From the NCBI RefSeq assembly GCF_014529535.1, contig NW_023504022.1, positions 6,561,132 through 6,625,131 of the forward strand: a stretch of DNA of 64,000 nucleotides, written 5' to 3'. Below, one piece after another: positions 1-12,000 of the stretch (its first letter is position 1; each line of letters begins with the position of its first letter). This stretch comes from Bradysia coprophila (taxonomy: Eukaryota; Arthropoda; Insecta; Diptera; Sciaridae). The notes under the pieces were generated by a model. The model was not told where the DNA came from. It made no database searches and was given only the letters and a program-made list of their open reading frames with translations. A program made the translations under genes and the position numbers.

Positions 1-3000
1 TTCCGTTGAAACAATTCATGAACCGTCTCTTCCAATATATTCTTCAACAAAATGTCCAAATTGGAGAAAAATTCCAGAACATCATCCTCTGTGGTTTCTG
101 GATCATTTAACTCAGGCATTTTACAGAACGGGCAGACACAATCAGTAATACTTCGATCGGTTATCTAAGGAAGCAGTTAGACTTAGTTGACCCATTCAAA
201 TCCGAACGTTTCACGTGATTTTCTCACCTGAATTGTAAAGTAATTCCTAGCACATTCCTGGCAACAGCTGTGAGTACATTTCAGCATGGTAACGATCTGA
301 TTCATCGGATAGATTCCTGTACAAAGTTCGCACTCTTGTTGCAGCAACGCTAGTGCTTGCTCCATAGAACTACATTCATGAGCAGCCCAGATCGCATGCT
401 CTGTATTGAACTTCTGTTCGATTAGTGCTACCGCAAGTTGAGCTTCCACGAAATTTGCAACTTTTCCTTCAGCTAAAAGACGACGGGCTATTCTCTGCAA
501 TCAAATTGTCGTATTGGTCATAATTGTGATAACTTAACAAAGAGTTCCTTACTTCTGGCGTCTCTTCTTCTTCAGATAGTTCAGTCGCCATTATGTTAGG
601 CATACTCTGTTGACGTATCGGAACCTGTCGTCGTATCGGCGGAGATTCTTCATCAGACGTAGGATTGTCATCGCTGAAGCACGTTTCGTGGTATTTCTTT
701 TTCGGAATTACATTTTTGACCACAGCTACTGGTTCTTTACTGGTACTTGCGTTAGAAAATGGTTTTATGAACTTCGTAATGCGCTCGGTTAGCGATGTTA
801 TGCTGGCCTTGGTGTAAACTTTAGGTGGTACAATTTTGGATGGTTTTGTGGGAATAGGCTTTTCGGTGGTCTTGTTTAGCAACTCTTGTTGCATGGCACG
901 AACGTTGGTCGTTCGTATTGCACCAAATGGGCCAGATAGGGCTAAGGATGTCTTTCGAACGGGAATTTTCTTTGTAGTTTTCGTAGCACTTTTCACCTGT
1001 TTTGGTAATTGTGTTTGCATCGAAGTTGTCGGCTGGGAAGCATGCACCATTTTCTCCGATCTCTTCGATGATATTGCACTCACTAAAGATTTTGAACTGC
1101 CGGCTTGTTGATTATCACGAGCTTCTGAAGACGTACTAGCTTTTCCAGACGTGGTTACTGCTTTAGTATGAGATTCTGTCAGTTTGGCTTGCACTGTTGT
1201 TGTATGTGTTGCTGTTTCAGTAGCTATCGTTTCCTCGGCGGAAGTAATTTCGTGTGATGTGTGGTCATCGAGGTTTGGAATAACTGTTTCAACTTCAGTA
1301 TGAATGTCGGTGGAAAAGGTGACATCTTCATTACTTGGAACCACCACTTCTGAAGAGACTTCTCTCTCTGTTACGTTCTGTGTAACTGTGCCTGTTTTAC
1401 TTGTAATTACTGCCTCTACCTGCTCGTTCTTGAGAGGATTTTGTGATAAGTTTTGAGATAAAGACTCAGTTCGGTTTTCAGATTCTTCTTCTACCTCTTC
1501 CACCACTTCTTCTACCACTTCCACTTCTTCTACCACTTCCATTTCTTCTACCACTTCCAATTCTTCTACCTCTTCCTCTTCTTCCTCCTCCTCATCTTCT
1601 TCAGATTCATCTTCATCTTCTTCGTGTTCTTCTTTTCTCTCATTTTTACTGTATTCCTGATATGACGGTGATTGCGGTGTTGCATCTTCAATCGATACAT
1701 TGTTATTAATCGGCTCTTCTCCAGGACTCACTTGCGTGTCTAAGGATGTATTGAATATTTCTTCCGAATTGGGAGGACCTTCGACATTTGGAATTTCAAC
1801 TACAGGACTAACATCATCTCGAAGCTCAGTCGAGCTTTTCTCAACGACAACTGTGGTTGTCTTATTCAATTGTTGCTGTATAAATACAGCACTTTCTTGC
1901 AGATCGATAGAGTTTCGTTTAATGCTTTCAAATTCTACGTTCACAACATCACCTTCCGAGTCCGACTCTGCTGAGCTTCCATGACTTTGTTCAGAAGCAT
2001 CCGTTTCCTCGTCGCTCTGTATTTCAACAGAATTTTGCTGCAGTTTCTCAGGTGGTAGGTTCGCGTCGTTGGGAATAGTTTGCAGTTCTTCTCTATATTC
2101 TGACTGAATAGCGTCGGTTATCGGTTCACCATCACCTACTTCATCACTAAACGCAGGTGGTGGCAATAGAGCTTCGAATTCATTGTTCATGTCGTCAGCG
2201 ATATTTTGGAATTCGAGGTGTTCCTGGGCTTCAACAAACTGTTCACTATCTACACTTTGACTACTTCGAATTGCTGGCGTGAGATGTCTGACTTCAATAG
2301 AATTGTCGTCCTCGTTTTCATAAAAAACTGATTCATCGTCAGATTCGCCCGATATAGTCTGTTTAGCTTCAGAATCACTTTTATCGTCGGCGTAGTCATC
2401 CTCTTCAGTATCATATTCATCGTAATCGCCCTCATCGCCTTCCTCTTCTTCTTCGTATTCTCCTTCCTCTTCTCCTCCTGAAAATTCTTCTTCGGTCCAA
2501 CTTTGCGATTCTGTGTTACTATAATCAGAATACTCTTGATCGGAGACGAATGAAGCAATGTCCGAATTGATTTCGTCTTTCATTTGCTGAAATTATTTTT
2601 TAATAAAAAATTTAGAAATAGAATTTGAAGCAGGAATGAATTACTCACCTGAATCAAACGTTTCGTGTCATAAACCAAATCAGAAAGGTTTTGCTGTGGA
2701 GGTTTCGATTCTATATCTTCAGTCTCGTCTGCAATTTCTCGCTTCTCTCGATTTAGAGTCTGTCTGTTTTTCTTGTGGACAATTGTCGATCGAGTTACTG
2801 GTATCACGTGTTCATCTCCTCCTTCGCTATCATATTCTCCTTCGAGATCATCTTCTCCTTCGAGATCATCTTCTCCTTCGAGATCATCTTCTCCGTTAAG
2901 ATCATCTTCTCCTTCGAGATCAGCTTCTCCTTCGAGATCATCTTCTCCTTCGAGATCATCTTCTCCTTCGTGATCATCTTCTGCATCGTGACTCACTACT

Positions 3001-6000
3001 CTATCGACCTGTTCGTGCTGAATCTCCTCATGTGCCGATGATTCATAATTTTCCTCAAAATGAGTAGCGTTTTCGGAAATGACATGCTCAACTTCTCGTT
3101 CGTGACCGTGATTCACTCCATCAGTGACCCGTACGTCAGGAATCTCTTCTTGCCACGATGATCCATCATTTTCCTCAAAATAGGAAACATTTTCGGAAAT
3201 GACAGGCTCAACTTCTCGTTCGCCAAGAAGTATATCATTGATCTGATCATCCCCAGTTTGATCAGGTTCTTCAATTATTTCTTCTCGTTGAGCACCGTTG
3301 GGTTCTTCTTCTGCGATTTCCCTGGTAGTGTTCATTTGGTTATCATTTTCATCCTTAACAATTTGCTCTGATATTTCCCGATGTCCATCGTTGGATTGGA
3401 CTTCATTGAATAAATTTGGCGCTTCATTGATTGCTATTGGTGCTGTTCGCGATTGTTCGACATCGCTTTGATTCAGAAGAATTATATCATTGGTTGTCCC
3501 TTGGATCGCTGGCTCAGTTTCGATTAAAATATTCGGAACTGGATGTTTCGCTAGTCTTTTGTGTGACACCTTTTTTGTTTTAGATGATGCTTTTGCAGCC
3601 TTTGATGCTGGAACTTTCTTAGTAGTTTTTGCCTCATTTCTCACTTGTTTTGGTGATTGTGTTTGTTTTAAAGATGCCGCTAGTTGAGATGATGACAATA
3701 AAACCTCTGGCTCACTCATCGTGGATGTGGGTTGTGATACAGATTTTGAGCTGCCTGCTTCTTGAATATCACCAGCTTCTGGTGATGTTACAGTCTTTGA
3801 AGATATATCTCTGCCTGATGCTTCATTATTTGATTCGACCACTTTCTGTTGAGCTTCACCTGTTACTTCAGTGCTTTGGGTGGTTAATAGTTGCTCCGTA
3901 GAAACAACTACAGTTGGTGTGTCGTTTCTAACTGAACGAACTGTCTTAGGTGGCAGTTTTAGATCCGTAAGAGTAATATCATGAACGGTGCCTGAAGCTT
4001 CATTATTTGATTCTGCTACTTTTTGTTCAACTACACTTGCTACTTCAGTGTTTTCGGTGGTTAATATTTGCTCTGTAGAAACAACCACTGTTGGTGTGTC
4101 GTTTTGAACAGAGCTAACTGTCTGGGGAGGCCGTTTAATATCAGCAACAGTCACCTCATTGTCGTTTGAAACCACTTTCTGGCGAGAAATTGCTCCCGTT
4201 GCAACCTTTGATGGTTGGGCGGTAAATTTAGATTTTGTTTCATTTCGTATTAATTTAACAGGCTTCACAGATACAACGTCTGGTTTAGATGCTACTTTCT
4301 TACTTTTGCCTGCAGAATCGGTAACATCTTTGTTACTTATGTCGAGAGTCAGTGATGGCTGCGCTTCGCCAGCGTTTGATGATCCACGAACGTCGTTCTT
4401 TAAGTGGCTATTTCTTACTGTTAAATCAGTAGATTCCAGTTTAGTATCAGTTTTCGGAATTTTTTGTTGTTTGTCATTGTCGGACGATTTCTTTGAAGTT
4501 ATTTGATGTTTCTTGGCTACTTTAGGCTTTGGACTGCTTTTTTCTTGCTGCACAATCAAATCCACGCTTTGAGCTGTGCTAGTAGATTGATTCGAGAGTA
4601 TTGTCTCTGGCTGATCAGTCACTTTTTGCGACATGAAATCAACATTTTGAGCTGTGCTATTTGATCCAGCTGGAAGTACTGTCTTTAGATGATCAACTAC
4701 TCTCTCCCTTATTTTATTTCCTTCGTCCTGTGAAATCAAATCAGCGTTTTGAACTGCCCTTTTTGATCCAGTTGTAAGTATTGTCTTCGGATGGTCAACT
4801 ACTCTCTCCCTTATAGTCTTTTCCTCTTCCTGTGAAATCAAATCAGCGTTTTGAACTGCCCTTTTTGATCCAGCTGGAAGTGCTGCCTCTTGTTGGTTAA
4901 TTTGTTCCACTTCTTCCTCAATGTGGTCGACAATGGTTTGTTCAGAGTCAACAAGTATCTGCAGATGGTCTGCCGGCTCCAAAACACTTCCGAAATTGCT
5001 TCCAATTTGATTTTTCAAAAATTCGTTAATCGATAGAATTTCCTCGCTCTCGGCATCATTGAAATCTGGACCTGCTTCCATTTCTTCGAATTCGCTTAAG
5101 TCAGCTTCATCGATCAATTCTTGCATATTGGTCATCATATCCATGGCGTCATGACTCTGATCAATGGTATTGATAAGGTCCCGTTCAACCTGGAAAATGA
5201 TTTTAGAGTCAGAAATGTCTGTTGCATCTGACTTAACTCCTACAAATCGTAAATTAAATCAATGACCAACCTGTTCCACCACATCTGGATTTACTTCTTG
5301 AATATGTTTTTCCATAAAATTGCGAACATCATTTTCCACATTGAAATCATTCTGCTGTGCAGCTACTGTGCCTTTGATCGGGATCGGACTTTTAACATAG
5401 ATCCGCTCGTAGCTGTTTGCAGAGAAATCCGAATTGCTTGACTGCGGTCGCGATTGTTTTACGAGCAACGGACCAAGCATAGTCTCTATGTTTTTCAACA
5501 TATTCTCATTTTGCTTAGCTTGTGTCTGCTCCATATTTCCAATGAGAGTTTCAATGTCTCGCAACATATTCGAGTTGTTCGACTCGGTTGCGGAGCGGTC
5601 GTCAGTGAAAAGGTTTTCTTTGTTTTCACTTCGCGTGGAAGAGGAGCTGAACGTGGATAGAGAACTTGGCGCTCGTAAATCGTAGGTGGACTTTTCCGTT
5701 ATTGATGCATTCGCTTCGATGAATCTCTGTACGGACGACGATAGTTCTTCTGAAAGAAATTTTTAATTTTTCTAATTCTATAAACGAAGGAACACAAAAA
5801 CATACGAGAAAAACGTCCGCTAGCACTTTCTGCTCCCAACACATTTCCACTATCATTATCGACTCCAGATGGCGGTCCCCAAATGCGCATCAAAAATGGT
5901 TTTAGTTGAGTTTTCCCCAATTCCACCAATGCCAGGTCCAAATTTCCCTTATGTGCTGTCAATGCTGTAACAATGTCTTCCCTAGAATAGTTACCGCGGG

Positions 6001-9000
6001 ATATTATGTCGTTGAACTTTTTCTGACGCTGTTCAATGCATTCCGTCACCGAATGCCAGACGTTCCCTTTGTGTAGCCTGAGTGCTTCACGTGCTTCAAT
6101 TGCCGATATCGTTCCGATTATATTTTCCTTCCGTTCTTGACCGTATTTGGTAGCCAGCGTTCGGACGGTATCAATTAGTTTCGGCCAATTGTCTCTGAGC
6201 CAAATGATGGGATTTTGATTTCCACAGTGAGTCAGCGCTGCTTGAAGTTCTTCAGCAGTGAATCGATTTTGCTCGGCTTCCTAGAACACAGTATCGACAA
6301 TGGAAATATTAATAGCTTAGCGTGGACGGTATCATAGTTTTGTTATATACCCGCAATAAGCGAACAAGTTCTACGCTAGCGTTACTTTCGCTCGTTAGAC
6401 GAGTACGTGTCTTTTTGGGTGTAGCAAATCCATCATTTCTTGGTGTGTAATTGTGGTGCTGTAATTTTGTTTGTTATAAAAGTTTAGCAGTCTCAAATCT
6501 GGGTATAATTGGTGCATGCATACCCGATCATAGTCATCAAAGTTTGAATTGCGTCGATTGTGCTCATAATAAAAATCATTTTGATTTAGATCGTTCGAGC
6601 TACTGTATCGCTCAGTCTGTTGCCGGTACGCGTTTCCATCTTTATAACTCTGTAAGCTCCGGTCAATATAGGCTACTATCTCATCGTCCAGCATATTTTT
6701 ATTGTTGGCAAATTTTGGTGTTGGACTGAATTCTCTTGGCGGCGTTACCGAAAAATTCTGTAAATTCTGTATGTGATTGTTGTGGACGTTTTGTACAAAT
6801 CATTCTACGTTCGATACCTGATTATCATCGTAGAAACTGTGTCTACTCTGCGAGCGTGATAGCCGCGACGGTTTGTTCGTTTGAGTCTGAATAGCTTGCG
6901 AAAATGTACTGTGATTGTTGTCGACATTTGAGTTCTGTGTGAAGCGGTCTTCCATAGGCTCAGTTTGCTGTTCGATCATTTCTTTGTGGGCAGGAAGTAT
7001 GTCGTATGTCTAAATGATAATGTCATTGTGTAGTCAACTGACTCCAAAATTTATAGTTAGCGAATTTTGAGAAGATTCACATATTATCTCAATGCTGCCG
7101 TGAATTGGAAAAACTACAGGATTTTCGATTGACTAACACCATCTTCTATAAACATTTTGTAAAAGGAGCATCGCTCGCTCTTATTTACAAAGTTTATAAA
7201 AGGAAGCATCACTCTCTTCTACAAATTCTTTGTAAAAGGAGGCATCATTGTCCCCTACAAACACTTTGTATAAGGAATCATCAGAGGGATTCTTTTGAAA
7301 AACAGCCTACCGAAATCGGGCGTGCTTTCTAGTGGAACTTTTTATAGGTACCTAGAAAGGACTTCGACCCGGGTCGAAGAAGCCAAAACCACTCTCAAAA
7401 AAATTCTTCGAAGCTTTTATGGCTAGTGAAAGGTGATCGAAAGCCGAAAATTGGCCAGGTACACGAGCCGTACAGGGTCGTGTGGGGTGTCATTAGAAAG
7501 GTAATCGCATGTACTATTGAGCCGAATAGAGACTCATTGGTTTTAAAATTAATCCGCACTGAAATATGTGCAGTTGACGTTTTCAACAGAAAACTTGCAC
7601 TTTTCTTACCAATATTTCTCTAGTTACACGAGCCGTACATGGTGGTGTGGTGTATCATTTGAAAGGCAATTTTATGTGCTTTCGGGCCAAATAGGGTCTT
7701 ATGGGGTTTGGATGCATATGCGATGAAATATGGGCACTTAAACATTTCAACTTCTCATATTTCATCGTAGATGTTTTCAAACCCCCATAAGACCCTATTT
7801 GGCCCAAAAGCACATAAAATTACCTTTCAAATGATACCCCACACCACCATGTACGGCTCGTGTAACTGGAAAAATATTGGTAAGAAAAGTGCAAGTTTTC
7901 GGTTGAAAACTTCAACTGCACATATTTCAGTGTGGATTAATTTTCAAACCAATGAGTCTCTATTCGGCTCAATAGTACATGTGATTACCTTTCTACTGAC
8001 ACCCCACACGACCATGTACGGCTCGTGTACCCGGAGAAATTTTGGTAAGAAAAGTGCAAGTTTTCGGTTTTTGATCACCTTTCACCAGTCACAAAAGCAT
8101 CGAAGAATTTTTTTGAAAGTGGTTTTGGGTTCTAGGGTCGAAGTCCTTTCTAGGCACATAGAAAAAAGTCCACTATAAAATGCGTCCGATTTAGGTAGGC
8201 TGTTTTTCAAAAGAATCCTTCTCACTCTCTTTTACAAATAGTTTGTAAAACGAATCATCAATCTCTCCTCATCACTTTGTGCCATTAGTCAAATAAAGAC
8301 ATATCGCACTCTATGTGCGAGGAGTGTCAAGTGTCAAATGGTCAGGTGTCTGTACATTGCCGATCATTTTTTGCCTGGTGTTGGCCGTGATTCTCGGTGT
8401 TGTGTGCACTTGTTTTGTTTTTGCGGAGTGTTGGTCGATCTGGTCTGGCTGAATGTTGAGGTGCGCATCGGAAGGTGGATCAGGGTCGCTGGAGTTGTCG
8501 GACAAAGTTTTGTGTTTACAGTATCCAACTGTCTATAATCACGCCGCACTCAATCATATGGTGTTCAAAGGGTCTTGTCAAAATTTTTGGAGCGAAGCCG
8601 TCTTCACACACAAAGCCATGTACTTCTAGCCTGTTTTTAGAATTTGAACTTTCGTTGATGCTCGATATGTGATATGAGTTCTACACGTGAACTCCGTAGC
8701 AAGCGCAAACAAGTAGCTGGTAACAACGTTAAGAATAATATCAAAGCAACAAGCGCGGCGTCTACACCAACCGCCTCTTTGACAACGAACAAGATAGAGA
8801 AGTCTGTTCCACCGCGCCCCTCGCTCGCAACCACTAAACGATTATCGTCATCGTCCAGTCGAACGACCACCGTCCCAGGTACTGCAAAAGAGTCGCTGAA
8901 CGATCGAATAACTGCATTGGAATCAAGGTTATCCACCATCGAAGCTTTGTTTGAAAATTTGACTGCCGAGAATTCTGAATTGAAGGAGACTGTTGAAAAA

Positions 9001-12000
9001 CTGAACTCTGAACTAACACGAGTGAAGTTTTGCAACGATCAGAGACGATCTCCCGCTGACAGCACATCCGAACAGCACGAAATAAATTCGAATATCGTTA
9101 TAAGAGGAGTGGATGTAAGCGATACGTCGACGACACAGGAACTTACGACCATTTATGAAGGCATTAGGAATCATCTGGAGATTTCTGACGTGACTGAATT
9201 CGATCCAATCAGCATCAGCCTACTCCCGTCGAACACTACGAAGCCAAATTCGAATCTCAGACCAATCAGAATCACGCTCCCGTCGATTGCAGCCAAAATT
9301 AAATTTCTACAAGTGAGACGAATTAAAAAGGACATCGTTCAGGCGGACATTGGAATCGCAAACCAGTCGAAGCGCCCAATACTCATCACAGAACAGCTGA
9401 CACGTTCCAACCAAGAACTGCTCTTCCAAGCTCGATCCTTGCGCGAAGGAGGGAATTATAAATTTGTTTGGTCTAGAAACGGCGAAGTTTTTGCTCGCTA
9501 CAGGCCGAACACAAAAGTGATAAAAATCTTTGATACGACGCAGATCAACAATCTTCGAGCTGAATTAAATCTCGAACCAATATCGAACAATGGAAGACCT
9601 TCTACCAGTGCGACTCATCAATCTTCTGCAAATACTGAGACAGTTTAACGGCTCTATCATATCACCGACCAACAGTGACTTGAATTTTATGCATTGGAAC
9701 ATAAACCACCTAACCAACAAGCTTCAGTTCGTGGAACAATATATTGCAATATTCCCAGGAATTCTGCACGTGATTGCCATCTCAGAAACTTGGCTAACAC
9801 CCGAGAACAGTGCCACATTCAGACTACATGGGTACCACGAGTTTCACAGTGTGAGATCCACTTCACAGGGAGGTGGTATATCGCTATTCATCCACAAGAG
9901 CATCTGCAACGCCGCACCCAAGGTTTTATTCGATGTAGTCACTCCCGATCGCAACCAGTTTTTGGTTTTGGAATTGCAATCAATCAACACAACGATAGCG
10001 GTGCCATACCGACGACCAGTCTCTGACTGTACACATATCGACCGTTTCGTCAATGAGCTCGAGCAGTATTGTTTGAACAGACCACACACGTTGGTGATGG
10101 GCGATTTCAATCTAAATCAACTAAACAAAACCTACAGGCACAAGCTGAATGATCTGCTTGAAATGCGTGGCTTCGTCTTGATGAATGAAATTTCACGACG
10201 TGGAATTACGAGATCGTCGTCGGGGACAATTTTGGATCTATGTGCCACGAATATGCTGCAGTTCCAACACAAGCTTTCTCTGGTAGACAACAGTTCCTCT
10301 GATCACAGCATCCTTTTTGCTTCAATAGATCGCAGAGTAATGCGCTCGCCAACATACAGCAATAAGACGAAGTTTCATCTGGGAGATGCAATTGGTATGG
10401 TCGATCGCGTGTGCGGCGGGGGAAATTTCGCCTGTGGCAACGAACTGAATATTGCACTGCAAGATATTACACACGAATGCACATCTCAACTGCGTATCAA
10501 ATCTGATGATCGAATCATCAAGACCCACGTCGACCGTGAACTAATCGTTGCCATTCGTGAACGAGATTGCCTGAAAGCACTGGTGAATGCTAATCCGGAC
10601 AACGACATCATTCGGAGAAAATACGACGAAAAAGAAAAATTTGTCCGAGATCGTAATAACCGGTTGAAAGCTGACTTTGAATTCGACAGATTAGAAGCCG
10701 CATCTGGCGATGCTCGGAAGACTTGGAGACTTTATAAAGAAATCCTTTTTAATCAAACCCAAAAGACGGAGATGTCTCTCACAATCAATGGCACTGCCAT
10801 TGAAGATTCTGTCCAGTCATGCAACATGGTAAACGACTACTTCTGTACTGCTGGCGAAAATCTGGCAACTTCAATCATATCGATCCACGGCTACGACACA
10901 AATGACATTGACGACCTGTATACGGAACACTCATCAAATAACTGGTCCTTCCAGCACGTTGACTCCGTAATGGTTGCGGATGTTATCAATGATCTGCCAA
11001 ACAAAACATCAACCAGCTTCGACAAGGTACCGATCAAACTGCTAAAATCCACCATCTTAACCATTGCTCTGGCTGTTGCAACGTGCATCAACACCATGAT
11101 CGACTCATCCGAATATCCGACAGAACTACTGAAAGGCAGACTCAAACTTATTCACAAAACTGGAAGCTTTGACATCGACAACTTTCGTGGTCTGACGATA
11201 CTTCCATCACTTTCGAAAGTTTTTGAGGAAGTTTTGTTGAGGCAACTTTACGCTTATTTGGACAGTTTGGGTCTCTTTGTGGGAAATCAGTTTGGATTCC
11301 TAAAAAACTCCAGTTGTCAGAGCGCTGCCATGCAATTGGTTGACTTCATTAAATCTAACTTCCGTAAAAAATTTGTGGTGGCCATGTTCATCGACCTTAG
11401 GAAGGCATTCGATACCGTGGATCCAAGACGATTGGCAAGGAAACTGAAGCGTCTAGGTCTATCTGACAAAGCAGTGAAGTTAATGTTGAGCTATCTGCAA
11501 AATCGACAGACTGCGACTACCATTGGCAACTCCTCCAGCGAGTTCAAAAACATTAACGTTGGAATCGCTCAAGGCTCGAAGCTCGGGCCGATCCACTTCA
11601 TCATTTACATAAACGACATGCTACGACTTGACCTGATCGGTCAATTAGTACTTTATGCAGATGATGCAGCACTTGTGTACGCACTAGACTCCGAGCTCGA
11701 CGTTCAAGCTGCAATGCAACATGATGCCGATTTGATACACGACTGGCTCTGCAAAAACGTGCTGTCAATCAATGCAGTGAAGACGTGCTACGTCACCTTC
11801 GGCCGTGCTAAGAACATGTCCAACCTAAGAATCATCATCGATGGTACGGAAATTCAACGGGCCAAAACATACAGATACCTCGGTTTAGTGCTGGATGAGG
11901 ACTTGAAATTCGATGCGCATGTCAATCATGTGAAACGACAGATAACACCGTACATTTCGTTAATGTGGCGAAAAGGAAAATACATCCCAGCCAGCAAACG

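Noticed and set aside
2636..3041. Plus-strand frames rich in Ser-Pro-Ser-Arg or Phe-Ser-Phe-Glu across the acidic LUBEL exon
   Set aside because: They are antisense readings of the EGEDDL minisatellite; splice junctions and domain order place the gene on the minus strand.
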